From Azolla caroliniana (lineage: Eukaryota; Polypodiophyta), in the NCBI GenBank assembly GCA_043228905.1, contig JBHGNT010000004.1, positions 15,748,001-15,812,000 on the forward strand: 64,000 bases of DNA, given 5' to 3'. Shown piece after piece: positions 42,401 to 53,917 of the stretch. A model generated the notes under the pieces. It searched no databases. It saw only the letters and a list, made by a program, of their open reading frames with translations, and was not told the origin of the DNA. Within the stretch, counting starts at the first letter, position 1, and every line of letters begins with the position of its first letter. The position numbers were made by a program, and so were the translations under genes.

Positions 42401-45031
42401 GGAGTGAGCTTCCCATTTGTGTGTTCATGTTGATTGTTGTGTCTTCCATTTTGTTTTTCTTCTCTTGGTCGCGTACACGTCCTTTGTAGCGGCACTACAG
42501 TAGCAGATAGCGAATAGCCGGGATTTATCGTCGGCGTCTCGAACACACAATCACGAGATTTTGGGTTTGTTTTCTTGTGCACCGTTAATGTAGCTCCAAT
42601 ACCCTTGGCCGACAAGGTATTGATTCATCTTGTACTCCCAAGATGAATAGTTTCTTTGGTCTAGCTTTTCGCTAGGGAGTGAGCTTCCCATTTGTGTGTT
42701 CATGTTGATTGTTGTGTCTTCCATTTTGTTTTTCTTCTCTTGGTCGCGTACACGTCCTTTGTAGCGGCACTACAGTAGCAGATAGCGAATAGCCGGGATT
42801 TATCGTCGGCGTCTCGAACACACAATCACGAGATTTTGGGTTTGTTTTCTTGTGCACCGTTAATGTAGCTCCAATACCCTTGGCCGACAAGGTATTGATT
42901 CATCTTGTACTCCCAAGATGAATAGTTTCTTTGGTCTAGCTTTTCGCTAGGGAGTGAGCTTCCCATTTGTGTGTTCATGTTGATTGTTGTGTCTTCCATT
43001 TTGTTTTTCTTCTCTTGGTCGCGTACACGTCCTTTGTAGCGGCACTACAGTAGCAGATAGCGAATAGCCGGGATTTATCGTCGGCGTCTCGAACACACAA
43101 TCACGAGATTTTGGGTTTGTTTTCTTGTGCACCGTTAATGTAGCTCCAATACCCTTGGCCGACAAGGTATTGATTCATCTTGTACTCCCAAGATGAATAG
43201 TTTCTTTGGTCTAGCTTTTCGCTAGGGAGTGAGCTTCCCATTTGTGTGTTCATGTTGATTGTTGTGTCTTCCATTTTGTTTTTCTTCTCTTGGTCGCGTA
43301 CACGTCCTTTGTAGCGGCACTACAGTAGCAGATAGCGAATAGCCGGGATTTATCGTCGGCGTCTCGAACACACAATCACGAGATTTTGGGTTTGTTTTCT
43401 TGTGCACCGTTAATGTAGCTCCAATACCCTTGGCCGACAAGGTATTGATTCATCTTGTACTCCCAAGATGAATAGTTTCTTTGGTCTAGCTTTTCGCTAG
43501 GGAGTGAGCTTCCCATTTGTGTGTTCATGTTGATTGTTGTGTCTTCCATTTTGTTTTTCTTCTCTTGGTCGCGTACACGTCCTTTGTAGCGGCACTACAG
43601 TAGCAGATAGCGAATAGCCGGGATTTATCGTCGGCGTCTCGAACACACAATCACGAGATTTTGGGTTTGTTTTCTTGTGCACCGTTAATGTAGCTCCAAT
43701 ACCCTTGGCCGACAAGGTATTGATTCATCTTGTACTCCCAAGATGAATAGTTTCTTTGGTCTAGCTTTTCGCTAGGGAGTGAGCTTCCCATTTGTGTGTT
43801 CATGTTGATTGTTGTGTCTTCCATTTTGTTTTTCTTCTCTTGGTCGCGTACACGTCCTTTGTAGCGGCACTACAGTAGCAGATAGCGAATAGCCGGGATT
43901 TATCGTCGGCGTCTCGAACACACAATCACGAGATTTTGGGTTTGTTTTCTTGTGCACCGTTAATGTAGCTCCAATACCCTTGGCCGACAAGGTATTGATT
44001 CATCTTGTACTCCCAAGATGAATAGTTTCTTTGGTCTAGCTTTTCGCTAGGGAGTGAGCTTCCCATTTGTGTGTTCATGTTGATTGTTGTGTCTTCCATT
44101 TTGTTTTTCTTCTCTTGGTCGCGTACACGTCCTTTGTAGCGGCACTACAGTAGCAGATAGCGAATAGCCGGGATTTATCGTCGGCGTCTCGAACACACAA
44201 TCACGAGATTTTGGGTTTGTTTTCTTGTGCACCGTTAATGTAGCTCCAATACCCTTGGCCGACAAGGTATTGATTCATCTTGTACTCCCAAGATGAATAG
44301 TTTCTTTGGTCTAGCTTTTCGCTAGGGAGTGAGCTTCCCATTTGTGTGTTCATGTTGATTGTTGTGTCTTCCATTTTGTTTTTCTTCTCTTGGTCGCGTA
44401 CACGTCCTTTGTAGCGGCACTACAGTAGCAGATAGCGAATAGCCGGGATTTATCGTCGGCGTCTCGAACACACAATCACGAGATTTTGGGTTTGTTTTCT
44501 TGTGCACCGTTAATGTAGCTCCAATACCCTTGGCCGACAAGGTATTGATTCATCTTGTACTCCCAAGATGAATAGTTTCTTTGGTCTAGCTTTTCGCTAG
44601 GGAGTGAGCTTCCCATTTGTGTGTTCATGTTGATTGTTGTGTCTTCCATTTTGTTTTTCTTCTCTTGGTCGCGTACACGTCCTTTGTAGCGGCACTACAG
44701 TAGCAGATAGCGAATAGCCGGGATTTATCGTCGGCGTCTCGAACACACAATCACGAGATTTTGGGTTTGTTTTCTTGTGCACCGTTAATGTAGCTCCAAT
44801 ACCCTTGGCCGACAAGGTATTGATTCATCTTGTACTCCCAAGATGAATAGTTTCTTTGGTCTAGCTTTTCGCTAGGGAGTGAGCTTCCCATTTGTGTGTT
44901 CATGTTGATTGTTGTGTCTTCCATTTTGTTTTTCTTCTCTTGGTCGCGTACACGTCCTTTGTAGCGGCACTACAGTAGCAGATAGCGAATAGCCGGGATT
45001 TATCGTAGGCGTCTCGAACTCACAATCACGA
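39257..45031. repeat. 275-bp tandem array, 21 copies
   Basis: Units start at 39257 + 275k for k = 0-20, verified at the ATTTTGGG motif. Each unit is 168 bp of gag (start codon plus 56 codons, minus strand) and 107 bp of leader. Units appear identical by eye except the last, with two substitutions near its right end (45007 and 45020 region). 275 is not a multiple of three. Each extra gag start runs only 57 codons before TGA in the next unit. The 72-codon ORF repeated 20 times is a junction frame, not a protein family. Confidence 0.98.
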
Positions 45032-45067
45032 ATAAGCAGTGGGCTTAGTGGATTTCCTAAACCACAC

Positions 45068-45079
45068 GCTCTGATACCA
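45068..45079 (-). other. Primer-binding site of Copia-X1
   Basis: Minus-strand TGGTATCAGAGC directly beside the 5' LTR at 45080, with a 36-bp leader between it and the array. Confidence 0.9.
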
Positions 45080-45520
45080 TGTTAAGTAATTAGGTAACTA
45101 ACTAGGGTTAATTAGAGACTAATTATATGGTTATGTTAAGCAGCGGGAGATTAGTATGATATGCACGTGAGAGTGTGTGAGAGGAAGAGAGAGAGAGAGA
45201 GGAAGTTACACTTGAACATGAAGATAAATGGGGAATGATTGACTATATTGAAAAGTGTCATCAACATACAAAAATACCCACAATGAGGTATATATACAAC
45301 CCATGTGGAAAGGTGCACATGTGTGGGTAGAACATAGGTACTTATGTGTAAGTCCTACATTAAATGTACTAAGGAGTGGAGGATCTAGAATGTCCCACTT
45401 AAGTACAAGGTTCTATTTAAAGCCTTGAGGTCAACACATTAACTAGATTTAATCTAGGTAACTACTAAGTTACATGTGTTGACTAAGTATATTAAACTAG
45501 TTGAGCTTGATATCTCAACA
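45080..45520 (-). mobile_element. 5' LTR (family X) of Copia-X1
   Basis: 441 bp, TGTTAAGTAATTAGG to GATATCTCAACA. Intact reference for the X family. Confidence 0.95.
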
Positions 45521-46520
45521 CGCAGTAGATCCGATATTCCTCCTGTTGGATCCCCAACTCTCCGATGAAGTCCCTCATCTAGATTACTTCCGTACGGGCT
45601 TGCACGACTGCCATGTACTCCGCTTCCGTTGTTGATAGTGCAACGGACTTCTGTAGTCTCGACTGCCACGATACGGCTCCCCTAGTTATGTGATGACATA
45701 TTTGCATTAGCCGACATGTCCGAGTCAGTCTATCCTTCACGTTGGGGTTTACCTGAGCCAAATCGGAGGCAAATGCTCGAGGTGCCTTTTAGGTATCGGA
45801 GTATCCACTTGATTGTGGCACAATGTTCTCTTCCCGAATTGCTCATGAACCAGCTCACTACTCTGACTGCGTGTTTGATGTTTGGTCGTGTACACACCAT
45901 TGTGTACATGAGGCTTCTGACTGCCGAAGCATACGATATCTTCCTCATTTCTGACTTCTCTTGCTTTTTCTTCGGGCTTTTTTTCCCGGATAGTTTCCAC
46001 TTTTCCAGAAGTGTCCACCCGACTGACTTAGCATATGACATGTTGAACCTATGGAGCACCTTTTGTCACATACATCTCTTATGACAGCCACAACAGCTTC
46101 TTCGTCTGGTCCTAGACTATGTGCATTCCCAATATCTGTCTCACCGGATCCAGATCTTTCATGGCGAAGGCCTTTTTCAGATTCCTGATTTTGATCCGGT
46201 CTAGTGCGACAATCAACATATCATCCACATAGAGTAGGATTATCAGGAAGTCTCCTCCTTCGAATTTCTGCATGAACACGTAGTGGTTGTCCGGCCTCTT
46301 GTGGTATCCTTGGTCGGTCATGAAGGAGTCGAACTTCCGGTACCATTGTCAAAGGAGCTTGCTTCAGTCCGTAAAAGCTCTTCTTCAACCGGTAGACCAG
46401 GTTCTCCTTCCCTTTCTTGACAAATCCCTTCGATTGCTGCATGTTGATCTCTTCCTCGAGGTCCCCGTGAAGGAACGCCATCTTAACATCGAGTTGTTCG
46501 ACCTCCGTTGTCTACTCGAA
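45521..46520 (-). pseudogene. pol: Copia-3 reverse transcriptase and RNase H
   Basis: [34 protein letters not shown] (46221-46481) and the catalytic [11 protein letters not shown] (about 46220). RNase H: AVSWQSRLQKSVALSTTEAE (45579-45761), ending EEYRIYC at 45521, where Copia-X1 is inserted. Numerous frameshifts. Confidence 0.85.
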
Positions 46521-46750
46521 AAACCTTCAGCTTCCGGCTAGTTTCCCTTTCCACTCTTGCGTGAAATTCCATGAAGATGAATAAAACCTAGTCCTTCATA
46601 TTCAACGGTGAGAACCACAACTTCTGGCTATGGTCATCTATGAATGTCACGAATTACTACGACCCAACATGTGACTTCGTGTCCACCGGGCATACATGGG
46701 TATGCACGAGCTCCAACGGTTCTTTACATTGTGGAGGAAATCCTCGCAGA
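46521..46750 (-). pseudogene. pol: Copia-3 integrase core fragment fused to RT
   Basis: Minus strand: KEPLELVHTHVCPVDTKSHV, VTFIDDHSQKLWFSP, HARVERETSRKLK. It then passes near 46515 directly into the RT start, so the integrase C-terminus and linker are deleted. The right side is cut by an LTR at 46751. Confidence 0.75.
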
Positions 46751-47432
46751 TGTGTAGAAGTTGGGCAGGACCACGGGGGTCTTGAACCAAGGAATCGAGA
46801 AGTGAGGAGGAAGAGTTCGTGGTTTACGTGAGCCCTGAGACCGCGGTTTAAACAGAAAAGATTTAGCAAAACGAGAAAGATAGTGTAAGAGCATCGTGCA
46901 TAGACACAGGCGTAGACAGATATGCTAAGAATAACTTGCATTAGGAGGATAAGCTTCTATTAATCAATATGTGTGCGTAGCGCGGTGCGTGATTACAACC
47001 GGATCAGTGCCGGTGTTCGAGCGTAGGCTCTTCAGTAGTTAAACACAAAGATATAGGGCAAGCAGAAGGTCGATCCCCTGGCCGGGAGCACTCGGGCGTC
47101 TGACACGAGCAGGGGACGCGCCTTCCAGTGTTCTGTCGTAGGAATCCCTTGTCTTCTTTCTTTTTGTCTTCTCTATTTCCTTTTCCTCTCTATAAATATC
47201 ACATCCCCCGTGAACAGTCAAAGGTCGCCCCTTTTATAGCACAAGGAGCGACCGTTACAAAGCATTCATGACTTTTCGCTTTCCCTTCCTAGAATCTCCC
47301 CCATGATTCGCTCTCCTCGTAACTCTCCCATGTCGGAATCCCTAATAATGCCTTAACTACCTAGTACACCTCCTTTTTCCTATGCCTAGTACTTACACTA
47401 TCTAATTCACTAGGGGTGTGCACGAGTGCACA
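46751..47432 (-). mobile_element. Solo LTR of the Y/W gypsy group in Copia-3
   Basis: It starts TGTGTAGAAG, has GGACCACGGGGGTCTTGAACC and a minus-strand TATAAAAGG near 47235. It ends in the palindrome TGTGCACGAGTGCACA at 47417-47432. No convincing TSD; its left end may be about 20 bp short compared with LTR-Y. Confidence 0.65.
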
Positions 47433-48665
47433 CCAGTACCTATGGCCCGGAATCTTCACGACAACGTCTTGTTGGTGGTCAAGTTTGGAAAGTGGTTCGT
47501 TTCTGTTTGCCGGCCAAACAATCGGTGCACATCGTTTACCTCTGGAATGAGGTTATCCTCGGCAAGTCTTCTCATCCCTTTCGGGCTCATGTGGCACAAC
47601 CTCTTGTGCCGCAACTCACCTACAATGTCTGCTGTGACATTTACCTTTTCTCAGTAAATTTGGGCATGCATCAGGTACAGAGTGTTGATATTCTCGGATC
47701 GGGTCACGATCAAGCCCACTTTGCTGAATTTCATGACTCCGTTCTAGATGCTACCCATGTCGCCTTCACCGTCCAGCCAACTGGTTGATATCAGGTTCAA
47801 CCGAACCTCCGGAACGTGTCAGACATCTTTCCACAGCAACTTACACTCGGTTGACATTCCTAGCCACACATCTCCTATGCTGAAAATTTGGCATGCACCT
47901 TCATTCCCCATCCTCACACAACCGTGATCTCCCAGCTATGTAGGATGTGAAGCACTTTCGGTCGGGAATCAGATGGAACGATGCTCAGGAATCGACCACC
48001 CGCATCGTTTCATCGCTGACAAGATGTAGCTCGCTCTCCTCGGTAATGAGCAACAATTCTTCTTCACTTGTCGTGATTGCCGATGTTCCTTTCCAATCCG
48101 AACTCTTTCGATCGAAACCCTTCTTTGACTCAACATTGTCGGCTCCCCCTTTCTCTTTCCGGAAGTGTCGGCAGTTCTTTTGGAAGTGCCCCGGCTTCCC
48201 ACAATACAAGCACGTGGGCCTCCCCCTTGATTTGACCTCGTTCCCGACTTGTATCGGTTCGAGGGACTCCGATTCTAGCCTCTTCCTCGTCGTGCATTGG
48301 TTTTCGTAACCAAGGCCTTCGGATCGGTTCCGGTTTCCCGGTCCTTCCAGCGAGCTTCTTCATCTAGCAAGCTTGATTTTACCCTTGCTAGGGATAGTGT
48401 TTCCCTTCCAGCCTAGCGTTGCCCAAAGTGACAACTAACGTCTCCCAGCTATTCGGGAGGGAACCAAGCAGCAACAACGGAAGTACCTCGTCAGCTAGAG
48501 GTACTTCCAACGAGGTAGTCTAATTTATAACCCCCAAGAAGGCATTCATGTGCTCCACCATGCTGGAGCCGCTTGATATCTGAGTCTCACCAACTTCTGG
48601 AATACTGATGCCTATCTTCTCCTAGAGTTCATGAGCTTTACTCTCTTCATTGGAGTTATTGTATA
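47433..48665 (-). pseudogene. gag: Copia-3 gag, protease and GAG-pre-integrase, 5'-truncated
   Basis: GAG-pre-integrase: ELRHKRLCHMSPKGMRRLAE (about 47600). Protease side: SELHLVSDETMRVVDS near 47990. Zinc knuckle C-GKPG-H-FQKN-C near 48190. Gag: ADEVLPLLLLGSLPNSWETL about 48420-48500. It ends near 48665 within NEESKAHELWEKI, so the first ~90 gag codons, leader and 5' LTR are missing. Closest to the plus-strand element at 61373. Confidence 0.8.
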
Positions 48666-49496
48666 GAACACCGGGTCATTTAAAATAGATAATATGTCGC
48701 ATTCCTTTATTGATAAATACATTAGATGTTAAGAACTACAATTTTTTAACAAACTTTCAAGAGTGTATCACGCGTGCACAAATGACTTTTAGAAACATCA
48801 ATAAAAAGCATAGTTAATATTATCAAGATTTCAAATTTAACCTATATTTTCTCAGTTCATACACATATTTAGCCAGACATTCAATGGGTTACGAGAATGC
48901 TTTCAACTATCATTGTAATATGCTTCATTTTACATAATGTTGAATTTGAATCCAATTGAACAATTTTAGAAACACAATTTTAATGTTATATTTCTCTCTA
49001 ACTCCTATAAAGCTTGTTATATTAAATGAGCAAATTGCATTTTTGGGTATAATTAGACACATATTCACAAGTGTACCTCACATGCCCAAGAACTTCTATG
49101 AACATTATATCCCAATCATATATGAACAACCTAAATGTAATATCAAGTGAGCAACAACGTTGACTTAATATTATTTTGTACACTCGAAACTAAATAACCA
49201 AGATTAAAGAGCTCAGAAATCTTAGAATAAAGCTAAATTCAATTATATTAATAAAGAAACAATTATAACCAACATTTGTCATACAATCGATAAGTTCATC
49301 ATCATCTATTCAATAAAAATCATACTTAACAACCACATACTTTGCGAGTCAACCAATACAAATATATGATAGACACTTAAAGTTTGCAAACCAATCAGAT
49401 AGTGTAAAGAAATGGTACTCAAACAAAATAATCTTATATTCCAAAACAAGTTTAGTGTTACAATTTTATAGTTACAAATACAAACTAATATACAAT
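48666..49496. other. AT-rich intergenic DNA
   Basis: No coding region, LTR end or tandem repeat that I can support. Base composition drops sharply in GC compared with the copia DNA on its left. Confidence 0.5.
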
Positions 49497-50125
49497 CACT
49501 CCATTAGGAGGTCTAGAACAAGTTGCTCTCCAAGATCAGCTGACAGTGGTGCTGCATCAACATGTTCTGTCTCCTCAGCTGAATCTTGTATATGATCAGA
49601 ACCCGGTGCATCTTCAAGGTCAACAAGGTCGCCTCCTTCCTCGTCTATATGTTCCATCGGCTCTCTAGAGGCCATCTGAAACATGTATGCTTCGTTGATA
49701 TGCTTTGCCTCAACCTCTTGGTCCTAGTCGGGACAGTCCTAGATGCCTTGGATCCTTATCTTAATAAATTTGACTTGGTCGGGGTCCTTTTCTAATGCGA
49801 CGCAAATCCTAAACAATTTAAGAGCACATGCAGTCGTCGTTCCTAAATAAACAATCACACATACAAAAGTAACAAAACAAGACAAGAAATAATATTTCAT
49901 TTTAAAAAAAATTGATGAAACTTAGGAGATTACCTGTTCTAGAAAATAAGTGGAGAACCCAATCATCAGGGTTCGAGAACAACTCGACCAATCGATTAAT
50001 CAATCGTTGGGGCTTTTGATAAGGGTTTACTAAACTCTTATCGCCAAACACGTGGCACAATTTCTTCGTTACAACTCGGCACATGATATAGTTGACAACG
50101 TTCCGCTCATTAACATGCGCTATTT
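49497..50125 (-). pseudogene. DNA methyltransferase-like gene, C-terminal exons
   Basis: The right exon (about 50125-49934) encodes CHVFGDKSLVNPYQKPQRLI, NRLVELFSNPDDWVLHLFSRTG. A GT...AG intron of 91 nt (49933-49843, ending TTATTTAG) follows. The left exon continues TTTACALKLFRICVALEKD, then PDQVKFIKIRI. The spliced junction gives HLFSRTG-TTTACALK. This matches the FxGxGTT S-adenosylmethionine loop and the EKP-helix architecture of N4/N6 amino-methyltransferases (Pfam N6_N4_Mtase style). A stop follows IQGI, and an acidic tail (HIDEEGGDLVDLEDAPGSD) reaches 49497. The upstream half lies at 55947-56554. Confidence 0.6.
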
Positions 50126-50954
50126 CCTGCGCACTCACACATACATAGTTGTCATTTCTCGCATGCTCATTTGATTTCCAATTCGCGTTCTCTCGTACAT
50201 CCTCATCGCGTAGCATTCATCAACGTCTTCCAAACATCGTCACCATTTCCTGGACATTGTTCGTCACCTCTCATTCCTCAACTTTGTCTTGCACATCATC
50301 AATTAGATTCCTCGTTCTCGCGCATATCATATATTATTGTTTCCCAAACATTGTCGTCGTTGTTACTTGTTCATTTATGCCATTTCTCGCACATCCTACA
50401 ACCACATATCCGTCTTGCACTTCTTCTCCAAAGAGGTTCGCCATTGTCGTTGGCAAAATAATGTTATAGGTTTAGGGTTTTTCGGTGATAATAGTGTTGA
50501 TGAAGATGGTAATGGTGAGTGTGATGATGATGGCAATGAACATTGCATGGTTGATGACGATGGAGATGGCAAAGATGTTGATAAGCATTGCAGGATGGGG
50601 GGTGGTGCCTAGAATGACTCCATCCCCCTCCCAACGGGGTTCAACGTAGGAGAGAGAGAGAGAGCGAGAGAGAGAGAGAACGTCAAAGAGGGAGAGAAAT
50701 GAGAGAGAACTTCTTCATTATTTCATTCATTCCCCATAAGGGGGTTAAATAATACAATGAGGGGTTAGATACATAGGGGTGCATGCCCCTTTACCCATTC
50801 ACACATATCACTCACTCACACCCTTTCCTATCTGCCCACACTTACACATATACTCACACTTGTAATTGTTTACAAATTATACATTCACACAACAGTATAA
50901 TCTTTCACCCTTACTCATAACACTCAAATCTCCGTACATCTCATATAGTTAACA
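50118..50954. repeat. Repeat R, copy 1
   Basis: Colinear with 53918-54937: CGCTATTTC, TTCTCGCAT, CTTCCAAACATC, GATGATGATGGCAATGAAC, GGTGGTGCCTAGAATG, AGAGAG run, TTCATTATTTCATTCATTCC, ends GTTAACA. Probably an LTR or solo LTR. Its right flank starts CATGGCACGCTCGTGGGA, like the bases beside the gypsy G 3' LTR. Confidence 0.6.
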
Positions 50955-51289
50955 CATGGCACGCTCGTGGGACAATACATTGCACATCAATCCCACATGC
51001 CTTGATCATCATCTCTATTCAATTGGAACTTCATCGGTCTTCTCTGTGATTGACTCCCTCAACTAGAATGCTTGACCCAAACATCCCATTAAGTCAGCAT
51101 CTATTCAACGACACAAACATCTCGTTCTGTCGGCACACAAACATCGGCATGGGTCCAAAATCACGTTGTGTGCATGTGTGTTCTTCCTTGTATTTTGTGA
51201 GTTGTTGTGAGTCGATCTTGTCCATTTTCTCCACGTTCATGTGTTTTTAAAATTAGGCATTTATTGTACGCTCACGATTTTAATTTTTT
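50955..51289. other. Spacer beside repeat R
   Basis: Starts with a GTGGGA/TCCCAC hairpin (50967-50996). Nothing else recognised. Confidence 0.4.
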
Positions 51290-52390
51290 TTTGGTTACGA
51301 CCAGATTTTTGAAATTTGTCTCATGCCCCTACCTTTTTCTTTTTCCCTCTGCTTTTATTTATTTACTTATTTATTATTATTATTATTATTTTCTCTTGGA
51401 TTCTGCTGCAACGGGGACCATTCGTCCTTTGGCCTACGTTCTTCTTCTTCCTCCTACGTTTTCCTACGTCTTCTTCTCCTTTCTTTCTAGTTCTCTCTCA
51501 TTCTCCTTCTCTGTCTCCTACTTCTTCTGCTTGTTTTCTTCTTCTTTTTGCTCCCTCTTCTTCTTCTTCCTCTTTTTCTCTATTCTTCTTCTGCTGCTAC
51601 TACTGCTTCTCCTCCTCCTCCTCCTCCTCCTTCTTCTTTTTCTCTATTCTTCTTCTTCTACTTCTCCTTGCTCTTGGTTGTTGTTGTCATCGTCGTCGGT
51701 GCTCTGTTCGTCTGCATATGTGTCTCCATCACTTTGCGGCATCTTTGTCCGTTGTCCATCTTCGTTGTCCGGCCGCCCGTCTTGTGGCCGTCCGACCGTG
51801 TTTGTCTGTCATCCACTTTCTCTGTCGGCCTTGTTCGGCCGTTGATTATTGGCCACAGCCGCTGCTTAATCCGTTCTTCGACCGCTTCCCGGTCGTTGCC
51901 GTTGTTCTAGTCTCTTGTCCGACTACTATTTTCCATCGGTTGTCCAGCCGTTAGTCTCCATCCTCCTCCTCCTCCTCCTCATTCAGGCCGCTGTCGAGCC
52001 ATCGGTCGGTTGGTTGGCAATTCCGGCTGCTCCGACCACTCATTGGCCACTGTTCCGGTCACTCTTCTCTTCTCTTCTACTGCTGTCCGTTCCTTTTTGT
52101 CGTCACTCTCCATCTTCTCGTCTTTCTGGGCACCTCTCAGTTGCTATCCGTCCCTTCATTTGTCGTTTTGGTCGTCGACCTCTACCTCCACCTCGACCGT
52201 CTCTGTCATCGTCCGCCCGTCCTCTCGGTCATTTCTATCATTTCCTATCCGTCGTTTGCCATCTATGTCCCCATCTTTGTTCGTTATTGCTTTTCGGCAT
52301 TCTCTTTCAGCCATCGGTTGTCCAAGCGACCCATCCTGCGTTTCCGGCCGTGCCTTTCCGGTCGCTGCTGTCGTGTAAATCTTCTCACAC
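51290..52390 (+). repeat. Pyrimidine-rich low-complexity tract
   Basis: About 1.1 kb dominated by TTC, TCC and CTT words on the plus strand with strong strand asymmetry. The long Ser/Leu/Phe-rich ORFs in all three plus frames follow from this composition. I do not call a gene. Confidence 0.8.
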
Positions 52391-52629
52391 TATGTAAAAA
52401 ATAATAAATATAAATAAAAATAAAATAATAAAATAAGTACTTTATATTAGCTTAATGGCATGTTATAGAAGATGGATGTTTGAGAAGATAAGGAAAATAG
52501 AACTATTATTTATCCCACATAGATAGGAAACTTAAGGCCCTGGCTATAGAACCACCTTGAGCTCCCTCATTTTTCATTTATGCTAAGAGCACTTTGGCCA
52601 CTTTGTCTTGATGGATGATGGTGGCCAAA
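52391..52629. other. AT-rich spac­er with LTR-like words
   Basis: Contains TGTTATAGAAGATGG and TATCCCACATAGATAGGAAA, reminiscent of a plant LTR start. No partner was found, so it stays unassigned. Confidence 0.3.
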
Positions 52630-53070
52630 TTCCCTAAAACCAGAAACCGGCCGGTAAGCAAATCCGGAAACCGGTAAAGGCCGGTAAGCAAAACTGGAAC
52701 TGGAACCGGCAAGCAAACCGGAACCGGAAACCGGCCGGTAAACAAATTTGGAAACCGGCCGATCAGCAAATCCGGAAACCGGAAAAAGGCCGGTAAGCAA
52801 AACTGGAACTGGAACCGGCAAGCAAACCGGAACCGGAAACCGGCCGGTAAGCAAAACTGGAACCGGAATCGGCAAGCAAACCAGAACCGGAACAAGAATC
52901 GGCAAGCAAACCAGAACCGGAACCGGTCGGCAAGCAAAACCGGAACCAGAACCGGTATGCAAACCGGAAACCAGCCGGTAAGCAAAACCGGAACCGGAAC
53001 CGACAAGCAAACCGGAACCAGAACTGGCCGGCAAGCAAATCTGGAACCAGAACTGGCAAGCAAAATGGAA
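52630..53070. repeat. GGAACCGG minisatellite
   Basis: Diverged units built from GGAACCGG, AAACCGGCCGGTAAGCAAA and AACCGGCAAGCAAACCGG. The 231-codon minus-strand ORF across it (52567-53262) is a periodic translation. Confidence 0.88.
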
Positions 53071-53917
53071 CCAGCCGGCGAGGGATTCGACGATCGGGCG
53101 GAACCGGCTACCGGACGAGGTTGGAAGCGGACGGACGGAAGATTGGATCATGCAACAAACTAAAGTAAAGTGAAGAGAACTAAAGTAAAGGCCATGTGGA
53201 CGCAAGCAACTAAAGTTGGAGTGCATGCAAAAAGTAAAGGTCATGTGGACGGTCACATGCAACTAAACGAAAAAGCCATGCAACTAAAAATAGATGCAAC
53301 TAAAAGAAAAAGCTAAGCAACTAAAAGTAGAGGCCATGCAACAAAAAGTGGACATGCAGATGATCAAGGGAGAACTCCATATAAAATTCCATTTTTTTCG
53401 ATACACTCATCCTCTCTCCATATTATATTATTTTTCTTTTCCTTCGGAGCTCCCCTATCTTATCGAAGCCATATCTCTCAAGTAAAACCCAAATTTCCTT
53501 ACGGAAGCCATATCTTACTCATAACTCTAAATTTCCATACGGAAGCTATTCAACTCATAAAACCATAATCTCTTATGAAAGCCAAGAACCCTAAATCTCT
53601 ATGGAATCCATATCTTAGTTTCTTGTAATCTATTATTCTAGCAATCTCCTTAAGATAAAACTTTTGTAATGTCAATCTTGAGATTGATTGTAATCTTTCT
53701 TTCCCTTTATTAATGAAATTTGTGAATCTTTATCATTTTGTATTAATTGTTTAATATAATCATACGAATCTGATATCTTGCGGTCGGAGGCCCCGGGCTC
53801 CTACCTCAAAGTTCACGTATCCTCGTCGTATTTTCGCGACACCGCTATGACCGATCGACCGTTCTTTCGTCTCTATTCGTTCATCGCTGCCATTCTCACG
53901 CTTTTCCACACACGCAC
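53071..53917. other. Spacer with ACTAAA-rich repeats and an AT-rich 3' part
   Basis: 53140-53360 carries degenerate GCAACTAAAA words. 53380-53775 is AT-rich with TTATTAATGAAATTTGTG, a polyadenylation/U5-like signature. No coding region. Confidence 0.4.

Larger units (their letters stand above)
17777..45520 (-). mobile_element. Copia-X1, nested and interrupted Ty1/copia element
   Basis: The 3' LTR is 17777-17984 plus 19246-19480. The 5' LTR is 45080-45520. Internal sequence is spread over 19481-20560, 33749-34305, 35021-35240 and 38332-45079. The flanks are CACAA (17772-17776) and CGCAG (45521-45525), interpretable as one 5-bp TSD with two G-to-A changes. Integrase runs straight into a 3' region, so RT and RNase H are absent. 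Confidence 0.85.

Noticed and set aside
39372-44815. Twenty identical 72-codon ORFs at 275-bp spacing
   Set aside because: They cross unit junctions in the wrong frame for gag and exist only because the DNA unit is repeated.
39257-45031. CRISPR-like array
   Set aside because: There is no repeat/spacer alternation. The whole 275-bp unit is repeated and derives from copia gag and leader; the genome is plant.
49586-49795. Plus-strand 69-codon ORF over the methyltransferase tail
   Set aside because: Shadow frame; the minus strand has the motif-bearing reading and splice signals.
51207-52397. Overlapping 120-212-codon Ser/Leu/Phe-rich ORFs resembling membrane proteins
   Set aside because: Present in all plus frames at once and explained by pyrimidine-rich low complexity.
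52567-53262. 231-codon ORF with repeated FACRF-type words
   Set aside because: Translation of the GGAACCGG minisatellite; the other frames are equally periodic.
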